Shown here: piece by piece, positions 1 through 8,587 of the stretch | Position numbering within the stretch: position 1 is the stretch's first letter | Layout: each line of letters opens with the position of its first letter | Assembly (NCBI GenBank): GCA_050157065.1 | Contig: CP189573.1 | DNA length: 64,000 nucleotides | Origin: Avipropionibacterium sp050157065 | GTDB taxonomy: Bacteria > Actinomycetota > Actinomycetes > Propionibacteriales > Propionibacteriaceae | Direction: 5' to 3' (one strand) | The notes under the pieces: model-generated | Told to the model about the DNA's origin: nothing | Databases searched by the model: none | Seen by the model: the letters and a program-made list of their open reading frames with translations, nothing else | Position numbers and translations under genes: made by a program

Positions 1-877
1 TGACCTCGAGTCGGCGCGTCACCGCGGTCAGGTACTCCCGCTGCAGCTCCAGTCCGGTGATGGTCCGACCGTTGGCCAGCCGTACGGGGGTCCGTCCCCG
101 CAGGTCGCGGCTCAGGTCGCGGATGGCCCGGATCGGGTTGTCGCAGGTCAGGTCGCGCATCGCGACGCCCTGCTCGACCAGTTGCAGCACCAGCTCGGTG
201 GTCGCCACCTTGAGCATCGTGGTGGTCTGGCTCATCGACGAGTCGCCGACGATGACGTGCAGGCGCCGGAACCGCTCCGGGTCGGCGTGCGGTTCGTCGC
301 GGGTGTTGATGATGGGGCGGCTGCGGGTCGTCGCCGATGACACGCTCTCCCAGATGTGCTCGGCCCGCTGACTCACCACGTACCGGGTGCCGTCACCTCC
401 GGCCAGCACCTTGCCGGCCCCGGTGATCAACTGGCGCGACACCAGGAACGGGACCAACAGCGACGTGTAGTCGCTGAAGGCGCCCTCCCGGGGGATCAGG
501 TAGTTCTCGTGGCAACCGTACGAGTTCCCGTGCGAGTCGGTGTTGTTCTTGAACAGGTAGATGTCGCAGGGGTGCCCTTCCTCGGCGAGCCGCTCCTCCG
601 CGCTCCGGGCGAGGTTGTCGACGATCAGCTCGCCCGCCCGGTCGTGGGCGATCAGGTCGAGGACGTCGTCGCACTCCGGTGTCGCGTACTCGGGGTGGGA
701 TCCGACGTCGAGGTACAGCCGGGATCCGTTGGCGAGGAAGACGTTGCTTGACCGTCCCCAGGTCACCACGCTGCGGAACAGTGAGCGGGCGATCTCGTCG
801 GCGGTGAGGCGGCGGCCGCCGCCCTGGGTGCTGGTGACGCCGTACTCGGTCTCCAGCCCGTAGATCCGCCGGTCCAT
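1..877 (-). CDS. pafA: Pup--protein ligase PafA, N-terminal 292 residues (runs off the window)
   Basis: PafA attaches the small protein Pup to lysines of proteins destined for the actinobacterial proteasome; it is a carboxylate-amine ligase of the glutamine synthetase fold. The frame opens with ATG at 877 and reads MDRRIYGLETEYG, with the metal-binding Glu at residue 9. It continues through SSNVFLANGSRLYLDVG and SHPEYATPECD (about residues 43-70), which hold the conserved catalytic aspartate, then LFKNNTDSHGNSYGCHENY. This pattern is typical of PafA rather than of the depupylase Dop. The C-terminal part lies beyond base 1, so length and any Dop-like loop cannot be judged. The gene starts two bases after the stop of rluB, so it is probably the downstream member of that transcript. 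In M. tuberculosis pafA sits with the proteasome genes instead. Confidence 0.93.
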   Translation of the reverse strand, partial: MDRRIYGLETEYGVTSTQGGGRRLTADEIARSLFRSVVTWGRSSNVFLANGSRLYLDVGSHPEYATPECDDVLDLIAHDRAGELIVDNLARSAEERLAEEGHPCDIYLFKNNTDSHGNSYGCHENYLIPREGAFSDYTSLLVPFLVSRQLITGAGKVLAGGDGTRYVVSQRAEHIWESVSSATTRSRPIINTRDEPHADPERFRRLHVIVGDSSMSQTTTMLKVATTELVLQLVEQGVAMRDLTCDNPIRAIRDLSRDLRGRTPVRLANGRTITGLELQREYLTAVTRRLEV

Positions 878-879
878 GA

Positions 880-1647
880 TCAGGAGCGCCGGTCGAGCAG
901 CTCGAGCAGAGCGCCGAGTTCCTCGCGGCTGAGCTCCTTGGTCTCCCCCACCGGCAGCCGGCCCAACTGGACCGGGCCGACCGCGGTGCGGGCGAGGCGC
1001 CGGACCGGGTGGCCCATCGCCTCCAGCATGCGCCGCACGATGTGGTTGCGCCCCTCGTGCAGCACGATCTCGACCATGCACTTGTCGGCCGCGCGCGAGA
1101 CCACCTTGAGCCGGTCGGGCCTGACCGGCCCGTCGGGGAGAGTGATCCCCTTTCGGAGCCTGGTGACGGTGGCACGGTCCATCACGCCGGTCACCTGCGC
1201 CAGGTAGGTCTTGGGGACCTCGTACGAGGGGTGGGCCAGCTTGTGGGCGAAGTCGCCGTCGTTGGTGAGCAGCAACAGGCCTTCGGTGTCGGTGTCGAGT
1301 CGGCCCACGTGGAAGAGCCGGTCGGACCGGCCGGGGAGGTAGTCGGTGACGGTGGGGCGCCCCTCCGGGTCGTCCATCGTCGACACCACCCCGCGTGGCT
1401 TGTTGAACGCGAGGTAGGCGTGCCGGCGTGGCGGCGGGATCCGGGATCCGTCCACGTGGACGACGTCCCGGTCGGGGTCGATCCGCACCCCCTGTTCGGT
1501 GACGACCCGTCGGTTGACCTCGACCCGGCCCTCGTCGATCAGGATCTCGCAGGCACGTCGGGAGCCGACTCCGGCCTGGGCCAGCACCTTCTGCAGCCGT
1601 ACGCCTTGAGTCTCGGCCGGGTCGTCGGTGTGGTCGCGGTCAGTCAT
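880..1647 (-). CDS. rluB: 23S rRNA pseudouridine synthase, RluB type
   Basis: The protein has 255 residues and isomerises uridine to pseudouridine in helix 80 of 23S rRNA, by analogy with RluB. An S4 RNA-binding domain occupies about residues 16-62 (RLQKVLAQAGVGSRRACE). It is followed by the RsuA/RluB catalytic domain with GRLDTDTEGLLLLTNDG, in which Asp118 is the expected catalytic aspartate. I chose the ATG at 1647 because it follows the scpB stop with an 8-base overlap and begins just before the S4 domain; the open frame upstream is simply scpB shadow. The order scpA-scpB-rluB is the usual actinobacterial one. The gene sits between scpB and pafA and is probably translationally coupled to scpB. 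Confidence 0.95.
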   Translation of the reverse strand: MTDRDHTDDPAETQGVRLQKVLAQAGVGSRRACEILIDEGRVEVNRRVVTEQGVRIDPDRDVVHVDGSRIPPPRRHAYLAFNKPRGVVSTMDDPEGRPTVTDYLPGRSDRLFHVGRLDTDTEGLLLLTNDGDFAHKLAHPSYEVPKTYLAQVTGVMDRATVTRLRKGITLPDGPVRPDRLKVVSRAADKCMVEIVLHEGRNHIVRRMLEAMGHPVRRLARTAVGPVQLGRLPVGETKELSREELGALLELLDRRS

Positions 1648-2584
1648 GGTGGAGCTCCTCGTCGTCCGCCGGTACGGGTACGGGTTCCGGTGCGAACTCG
1701 CCGGACCCCGGGTCGGTCCCGGCCCCGGCTGTTTCATGATCAGTCAGGTCAGGATCAATCAGGTCAGGATCAGGCGCTTCCTGATCGGACATCTCATGAT
1801 CACCTTCTTCATGATCAGTATCTCCATGATCACCGTCTCCATGATCACCATGTTCATGATCACCACCTCCATGATCGACTGCAGCGCCCTGGTGATCACC
1901 GGTCGTGGCCGGCTGGTCGACGTGCTCGGCCAGCCCGCTGAGCTCGGCCTCCAGTTCCGACACCTCGGGCAGGTGCGGCGCCAGCGGCGGCAGGTCGGCC
2001 AAGCTGTCGAGGCCCATCCGTTCCAGGAAGTGCTCGGTGGTGACGAACAGGACGGCACCGGTCTCGGCATCCTGGCCGGACTCGGCGATCAGGTTTCGGG
2101 CGAGCAGGGTCCGCACGACGCCGTCGACGTTGACCCCGCGCACCGCCGACACCCGGGCACGCGAGATCGGCTGTCGGTACGCGATCACGGCAAGGGTCTC
2201 CAGACCCGCCTGCGACAGCTTCGCCTGCTGCCCGGACAGCACGTGGGCGCTGATCACGTCCGCGTGCTCGGACCGGGTGTAGTAGCGCCAGCCGCCACCG
2301 AGGTGGCGCAGCTCGAACCCTCGGCCGGTCTCGTCGTAGAAGTCGCGCAGCAACTGCAGACCTTCCACCACCACGTCGATCGGCACGTCGAGGGCGGTCG
2401 CCATGGTCGCGGCCGGCATCGGTTCCTCGGCCATCAGCAGCAGTGCCTCGAGGGCGGGACCGGCCTCCTGCGGGGTCAGGCTCGGCAGTGGCGCCTGCTC
2501 GTCCACCGCCGTGGCCTCCTCGTCCACCGCCGCCTCCTCGTCCGCCGCGGCCGCGTCGGGCTGGGTGGTGTCGTCGTTGCTCAC
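1640..2584 (-). CDS. scpB: Segregation and condensation protein ScpB with an Asp/His-repeat C-terminal tail
   Basis: ScpB is the winged-helix kite subunit that, with ScpA, bridges SMC in the condensin complex. The GTG at 2584 overlaps the scpA stop by four bases (GTGA), which fixes the start. After an acidic leader (residues 1-40, D/E/A-rich) comes the two-winged-helix core, about residues 45-225, including LEALLLMAEEPMPAA and LETLAVIAYRQPISRARV. The core is of normal length. The unusual part is the tail, about residues 245-300. It is built from roughly ten pentapeptides of the form x-D-H-x-x, encoded by 15-bp units around TGATCA. The total of 314 residues is clearly longer than typical ScpB because of this tail. 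Its function is unknown; metal binding is only a suggestion from composition. Confidence 0.94.
   Translation of the reverse strand: MSNDDTTQPDAAAADEEAAVDEEATAVDEQAPLPSLTPQEAGPALEALLLMAEEPMPAATMATALDVPIDVVVEGLQLLRDFYDETGRGFELRHLGGGWRYYTRSEHADVISAHVLSGQQAKLSQAGLETLAVIAYRQPISRARVSAVRGVNVDGVVRTLLARNLIAESGQDAETGAVLFVTTEHFLERMGLDSLADLPPLAPHLPEVSELEAELSGLAEHVDQPATTGDHQGAAVDHGGGDHEHGDHGDGDHGDTDHEEGDHEMSDQEAPDPDLIDPDLTDHETAGAGTDPGSGEFAPEPVPVPADDEELHHD
1736..1882 (-). repeat. 15-bp in-frame tandem repeat (CATGATCAC-type) in the 3' end of scpB
   Basis: CATGATCA recurs at exactly 15-bp steps from about 1796 to 1880, with degenerate copies (TCAGGATCA, TCAATCAGG) down to 1736. On the coding strand it yields GDHEH, GDHGD, GDHGD, TDHEE and GDHEM in series. 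Each unit contains GATC, usually inside TGATCA. Confidence 0.9.
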
Positions 2585-3492
2585 GCCTGTTCCTCCTGTG
2601 CTGCCGCCGTCAGTTGCTCGTCGGTGGTCTCGGCATCCTCGTCGGTGCTGTAGGCCTCGGCCCCCGGTTCGTCGTCCGGCTCCTGACCGGGCACCTCGTC
2701 GAACTCGTCGGAGATGTTCATCTCTTCGCGGTCCCCGCCGGTCCAGCGGATCGTCAGTTCCCCCAGCGGGGCCAGCTGCTCGAAGGCGACCGCCTGCTCC
2801 CGGAACAACTCCAGCAACGCCAGGAACCGACACACCGTGGTGATCCTGTCCGGCGAGTCACCCACCAGCGACCGGAACGACATCGAGCCGGAGCGTCGGA
2901 GCCGATCCACGCAGACCTGCGCCTGTTCCCGTACGGTCACCGCCGGCGCGTGCAGGTGCGACAGCGACACACTGTCCACCGGGGCGGGCGCGAGTGCGGC
3001 GGCCGCCAGCTCGGCAAATCGTTCGTGGCTGACGTTGATCACCACTTCGGGCAACAGTTCGGCATACACCGGCTCCAGGCCGCCGGGCCGCGGGAACTGC
3101 CGGCCCTGCGACTGCAGCACCTCGGCCACCCAGACCGACACCTCCTTGAACGCCTTGTACTGCAGCAAACGCGCGAACAACAGGTCGCGGGCCTCCAGCA
3201 ACGCCAGGTCGTCGAGGTCCTCCACCTCGCCGCTGGGGATCAGCCGGGCGGCCTTCAGGTCGAGCAGGGTCGCCGCGACCACGATGAAGTGGCTGGTCTG
3301 ATCAAGGTCCCACGCATCACCGGCGGCACGGATGTGGGCGATGAACTCGTCGGTCACCTTCGACAATGACACCTCGGTGATGTCGAGACGGTGCTTCGAG
3401 ATCAACTGCAGCAGCAGGTCGAACGGACCCTCGAAGTTGTCCAGCCGCAGCAGGAAGGCCTCACCACCGCGCTCGGCCCGGGCGGCAGTCAC
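2581..3492 (-). CDS. scpA: Segregation and condensation protein ScpA
   Basis: ScpA is the kleisin that closes the SMC ring in bacterial condensin. The 303-residue product starts with a GTG at 3492 that overlaps the preceding stop by four bases. The N-terminal kleisin helix region FLLRLDNFEGPFDLLLQLI is clear (residues about 13-31). It is followed by TEVSLSKVTDEFIAHI and, in the C-terminal half, a winged-helix-like stretch around SGSMSFRSLVGDSPDRITTVCRFLALLELFREQAV (described in two pieces, ending near residue 245). The last 60 residues are acidic and probably disordered. It lies in the tightly overlapped parA / RHH / scpA / scpB / rluB cluster, an order also known in mycobacteria (Rv1708-Rv1711). 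Confidence 0.95.
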   Translation of the reverse strand: MTAARAERGGEAFLLRLDNFEGPFDLLLQLISKHRLDITEVSLSKVTDEFIAHIRAAGDAWDLDQTSHFIVVAATLLDLKAARLIPSGEVEDLDDLALLEARDLLFARLLQYKAFKEVSVWVAEVLQSQGRQFPRPGGLEPVYAELLPEVVINVSHERFAELAAAALAPAPVDSVSLSHLHAPAVTVREQAQVCVDRLRRSGSMSFRSLVGDSPDRITTVCRFLALLELFREQAVAFEQLAPLGELTIRWTGGDREEMNISDEFDEVPGQEPDDEPGAEAYSTDEDAETTDEQLTAAAQEEQA

Positions 3493-3875
3493 TGCTCGGT
3501 CAACCTCGTCACGAGATCGGAGTCGGCACCGTTCTCGAGCAGGTCCTCGACCGCGGAAGCCACGGCCGCACGGACGATCCGACCCCGATCGACCGACAAT
3601 CCGTACTCGGCACGCAACGCCAGCCGGGTCTGCTCCAGGGCGATCAGCTCGTCGTTGCTCACGTACACGGTGATCTTGCCGTCGTGACGCACCCGACCGG
3701 TGGATGCGGTACGGGAGATCGGCGGCCTGGTCGGCGCATCGGCCCGGGCGGCGACCTCCACCTCGGCATCGGCCTCGGCCTCGTGCCAGGCCGCGCGGAC
3801 CTGGGCGCGCTCGTGGGCCTCCTCACCGGCCTCGCTGAGCTCGGCACTGACCTTGTCGCTCAACCCACGCGGCAT
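3489..3875 (-). CDS. Ribbon-helix-helix-like protein between ParA and ScpA
   Basis: This is a 128-residue protein with no name I recognise. Residues 1-60 are charged and look helical and disordered. From about residue 66, GKITVYVSNDELIALEQTR starts with a short beta strand and leads into two helices (LALRAEYG, then VDRGRIVRAAVASAVEDL). That is the layout of a ribbon-helix-helix DNA-binding domain. A strong ribosome binding site (GGAGGTGA, 7 bases before ATG) supports the start at 3875, which lies 16 bases inside the end of parA. Its stop overlaps scpA by four bases. Being wedged between a ParA ATPase and the condensin genes suggests a ParA partner or a regulator of this operon, but this is inference from position only. 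Confidence 0.72.
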   Translation of the reverse strand: MPRGLSDKVSAELSEAGEEAHERAQVRAAWHEAEADAEVEVAARADAPTRPPISRTASTGRVRHDGKITVYVSNDELIALEQTRLALRAEYGLSVDRGRIVRAAVASAVEDLLENGADSDLVTRLTEQ

Positions 3876-5170
3876 CGCGCCATCACCTCCCGCGCCAACG
3901 TGCGGTACGCCTTCGCGCCCGGCGACGTCGTCGCGTACGTGGTGATCGGCTCGCCCGCCACCGTTGTCTCGGGGAACTTCACGGTCCGCCGGATCACGGT
4001 GTGGAAGACGTCGTCGCCGAACGCCTGCACCACCCGCTCCAGCACCTCACGGCTGTGCAACGTGCGTGGGTCGTACATCGTGCCGAGGATCCCGAGCACC
4101 TCCAGGTTCGGGTTGAGCCGATCCTGCACCTTCTCGATCGTGTCGGTCAGCAGGGCGATCCCGCGGAGCGCGAAGAACTCACACTCCAGCGGCATGATCA
4201 CCTGGTCCGCAGCGGTCAACGCGTTGATGGTCAACAACCCGAGTGACGGTGCGCAGTCGATCAGGATGAAGTCGTACTCGGCACGCAACGGCGCGAGCAC
4301 CCGGCCCAGGATCGTCTCCCGGGCCACCTCGGAAACCAACTGCACCTCGGCGGCCGACAGGTCGATGTTGCTGGGCAACAGGTCCATCCCGTCGACGCCG
4401 GTGTCGGTGATGATCTCGTCGACGCCGGTGTCCCGGCCGAGCAGCACGTTGTAGACCGACAGTTCGAGGGTGTGCGGGTTGACCCCGAGCCCGACCGACA
4501 GTGACCCCTGCGGGTCGAAGTCGACCAGCAGCACACGACGCCCGGCCTCGGCCAGTGCGGCGCCCAGGTTGATCGTCGTGGTGGTCTTGCCGACGCCACC
4601 CTTCTGGTTGCACATCGCGATGATCGTGGCCGGACCGTGACTGCTCAACGGCTTCGGCTCGGGCAGGTCCGGGAACGGTCGACCGGTCGGTCCCAGCTCG
4701 GCCGGCGCGGCGACCTCCTCATCACCATCGCCGGTCGAGCTTGTCGCGACGTCGGTCGAGCCCGCCGAGACGTCCGTCGAGCCCGTCGAGCTTGTCGAGA
4801 CGTCCTCGCCACTCGACAAGCTCGGGGGGCGTGGGGGCTCGCTCGGCGAACCAGCGGGATCGCTGGGTGGGGTGACCGGCTCGCTGGGTGGGGTGACCGG
4901 CTCGCTCGGCGGGGTGACCGGCTCGGTCGGTGGGGTGACCGACTCGCCGGGTGGGGTGACCGACTCGCTCGGCGGCTCGGTGGCTCCGTTCTGGCCGGAT
5001 GGGCGCTCACCCTGTGGCGCGTCCAACGGTCGGGTGGGCGACGGGTCGTACGGCGTGTGCGTCGGGTACTGCCCCTGACCATCCACTGGTGTCGGACCCC
5101 TCTCTGGCGACATCCCGGCGCCGCCTCTCGCGCGTCGTCGACGCCCCTGTCGGGACCGACGACGACGCAT
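3860..5170 (-). CDS. ParA-family ATPase with a long proline-rich N-terminal extension
   Basis: A deviant-Walker ATPase of the ParA/Soj/MinD superfamily, 436 residues, probably acting in DNA segregation or positioning. It corresponds in position to Rv1708 of M. tuberculosis. The ATPase domain runs from about residue 181 to the end: Walker A KGGVGKTT at 190-197, LLVDFDPQGSLSVGLG (A' motif) and ILIDCAPSLGLLTINAL (Walker B region). The first 180 residues are not part of the fold: an Arg-rich start, then (S/E)PVTPPS-type heptads at about residues 70-105, then a Ser/Thr/Gly/Asp-rich linker. GAGGTGA seven bases before the ATG at 5170 supports this long start. The downstream RHH gene overlaps by 16 bases. 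A ParB is not present in the window. Confidence 0.88.
   Translation of the reverse strand: MRRRRSRQGRRRRARGGAGMSPERGPTPVDGQGQYPTHTPYDPSPTRPLDAPQGERPSGQNGATEPPSESVTPPGESVTPPTEPVTPPSEPVTPPSEPVTPPSDPAGSPSEPPRPPSLSSGEDVSTSSTGSTDVSAGSTDVATSSTGDGDEEVAAPAELGPTGRPFPDLPEPKPLSSHGPATIIAMCNQKGGVGKTTTTINLGAALAEAGRRVLLVDFDPQGSLSVGLGVNPHTLELSVYNVLLGRDTGVDEIITDTGVDGMDLLPSNIDLSAAEVQLVSEVARETILGRVLAPLRAEYDFILIDCAPSLGLLTINALTAADQVIMPLECEFFALRGIALLTDTIEKVQDRLNPNLEVLGILGTMYDPRTLHSREVLERVVQAFGDDVFHTVIRRTVKFPETTVAGEPITTYATTSPGAKAYRTLAREVMARCRVG
4787..4824 (-). repeat. REP-like inverted repeat inside the parA coding region
   Basis: CGAGCTTGTCGAG (4787-4799) and its exact complement CTCGACAAGCTCG (4812-4824) are separated by 12 bases. 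A strong stem-loop is possible. The same CGAG/CTTGTCGAG family recurs nearby at 4736-4790 in degenerate form. It lies in the Ser/Thr-rich linker of ParA and looks like an intragenic copy of a dispersed palindrome. Confidence 0.7.
4859..4980 (-). repeat. 21-bp in-frame tandem repeat in parA encoding proline-rich heptads
   Basis: About five to six copies of a unit like TCGCTGGGTGGGGTGACCGG occur in phase with the parA frame, giving EPVTPPS/ESVTPPG heptads. Copies differ at a few third positions and at the Ser/Pro/Thr residue. Confidence 0.85.
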
Positions 5171-5207
5171 GGTCGTGTCACCTCACGGTGAGCCGATTGC
5201 AGGCAGC

Positions 5208-6179
5208 CTAGTATGCCCGCGGATGGGCGGTGAGGTAAGCCTCGCGGAGATGGTCCACGGTGACCAGCGTGTACAGCTGTGTGGTGGTCACCGACGCGTG
5301 CCCGAGGATCTCCTGCACCACGCGGACGTCGGCACCCCCGTCGAGCATGTGGGTGGCGAACGAGTGCCGCAGGGTGTGCGGTGAGACCGGCACCCCCAAC
5401 CGGGCCCGTTCGGCCACCTCGCTGAGCACCGCCCACGCACTCTGCCGCTGCAGTCTCGCACCGCGGGTGTTGAGCAGCAGCGCCGGGGTCGACACCTTAG
5501 CCTTCTCCGCCAGTACCGGTCGCCCCCGCACCAGCCAGGCCGACAACGCCTTCCTCGCGTACGACCCGACCGGCACCAGCCGCTCCTTGTTCCCCTTGCC
5601 GATCAGCCGCAGCCCTCGTTCGCCGTCCGGATCGTCGAGCAGTCCGGCGACGTCGTCGACGTCGAGCCCGGTGACCTCGCTGATCCGTGCGCCGGTGCCG
5701 TACAACAACTCCAACAGGCAGGCGTCACGCAGCCCGACCACGGTGGTGGTGTCGGGGACGTCCAGCATCGCCTGCACCTGTGCCTGCGAGATCGCCTTGG
5801 GCAGCCGCTTCGCCTGGGACGGCGGCTGGATCGACACCGCCGGATCCGAGGCCGTGTCACCCTCGGCCGCCAGGAACCGGTGCAGACTCCGTACGGCCAC
5901 CACCGCTCGGGCCACACTGCTGGCGGCCAACGGTCGGCGGGCCGGCCGGCCGGGCCCCTCGGGGCGTCCCTCGCGCAGCACGACGGCGAAGTCGGCCACC
6001 ACCGCAGGGGTGATCGCGGCCAGCTCGGTCACCTCGCGATCGGCCAGGTACTCCAGGTAGCGGTTGAGGTCGCGGCGGTAGCCGGCGATGGTGTGGACCG
6101 ACATCCCGCGCTCCACCTCGAGGTGGTCGAGGTAGGCCCGGACCCCGTCGACGGGTGCGGTCAGTCCCGCGCCGGCCAT
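5208..6179 (-). CDS. xerD: Tyrosine recombinase XerD
   Basis: XerD acts with XerC at dif to resolve chromosome dimers. The 323-residue product has the N-terminal SAM-like core-binding domain (VRAYLDHLEVERGMSVHTI through about residue 100). The catalytic domain shows GTGARISEVTGL (first Arg), HTLRHSFATHML (His-x-x-Arg) and LGHASVTTTQLYT (last His and the nucleophilic Tyr). The gene lies upstream of parA with 37 bases between, and its first codons overlap the end of the Nudix gene by 19 bases. The ribosome binding site is poor, so coupling to the upstream gene is likely. The place next to nudix and pyrG matches Rv1699-Rv1701. Confidence 0.94.
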   Translation of the reverse strand: MAGAGLTAPVDGVRAYLDHLEVERGMSVHTIAGYRRDLNRYLEYLADREVTELAAITPAVVADFAVVLREGRPEGPGRPARRPLAASSVARAVVAVRSLHRFLAAEGDTASDPAVSIQPPSQAKRLPKAISQAQVQAMLDVPDTTTVVGLRDACLLELLYGTGARISEVTGLDVDDVAGLLDDPDGERGLRLIGKGNKERLVPVGSYARKALSAWLVRGRPVLAEKAKVSTPALLLNTRGARLQRQSAWAVLSEVAERARLGVPVSPHTLRHSFATHMLDGGADVRVVQEILGHASVTTTQLYTLVTVDHLREAYLTAHPRAY

Positions 6180-6829
6180 GGGCTGTCCGCCGCTCGCAGC
6201 CCGTCCCAGCCGTCGGCGTTCGACTTCGCCGCCCAGGCAGCCAGGCAGCCGGTCACCAGCAGCGGATTCTGCAGTCGGCCGGCCAGGATGCCGGCCACCA
6301 CGTCGGCCAGCGGGAAGCGGGCCCGCAGCAGGTGGGCCTCCTCGCCGGCCGCGGTGAACCCGTCGGGCACCGGGGCGGGACGGAGGCCGCGGGCCAGGAA
6401 CACCCGGACGGTCTCCGACGACATCCCCGGCGAGTTGGCGATGTCGGCCAGCACGCGCCAGTCGTCGGCGGCCAGCTGCGCCTCCTCGGCCAGTTCCCGG
6501 GCGGCGGCGTCGACGTACGGCTCATCGGCGACGTCGAGCAGACCTGCGGGCGGCTCCCACAACGACAACCCGACCGGGTGGCGGTACTGCCGGATCAGCA
6601 CGACCTGGTCGGCGTCGTCGATCGCGATCACCCCCACGGCCCCGGTGTGGCGGACCCAGTCACGGTCGATCGTCGCCCCGTCGGGGGTGGTGATGTGGTC
6701 CCGAACGGTCTGGAAGATCCGTCCGGTGTGCAGCACCTCGTGCTCGGAGACCGGCCACCGGGTCGCCACGTCGACCAGCTCGGCGACCGGGAGCGACGGG
6801 ATGTCGGGCAGCTCGGTGTGGTGGGGCAT
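6161..6829 (-). CDS. Nudix hydrolase, ADP-ribose pyrophosphatase type
   Basis: The 222-residue product has the ADP-ribose pyrophosphatase architecture: an N-terminal strand region for dimerisation, then a Nudix box. The box reads GLLDVADEPYVDAAARELAE followed by EAQL (about residues 98-120), keeping the REx2EE core. The extended N-terminus and the VVLIRQYRHPVG segment are typical of ADP-ribose or nucleoside diphosphate-sugar hydrolases, and M. tuberculosis Rv1700 occupies the same position between pyrG and xerD. The substrate is inferred from the subfamily. The ATG at 6829 lies just past the pyrG stop; the 3' end overlaps xerD. Confidence 0.88.
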   Translation of the reverse strand: MPHHTELPDIPSLPVAELVDVATRWPVSEHEVLHTGRIFQTVRDHITTPDGATIDRDWVRHTGAVGVIAIDDADQVVLIRQYRHPVGLSLWEPPAGLLDVADEPYVDAAARELAEEAQLAADDWRVLADIANSPGMSSETVRVFLARGLRPAPVPDGFTAAGEEAHLLRARFPLADVVAGILAGRLQNPLLVTGCLAAWAAKSNADGWDGLRAADSPWPARD

Positions 6830-6835
6830 GTCGGC

Positions 6836-8500
<1,665 letters not shown>

Positions 8501-8587
8501 GGGTCTCCAGCCTATCCTCATCGGGTCAGCTTGCACCATTCGCACACCGGGTGGGGCGCGAATTGACCGACCGGTCGGCCACCGTGG

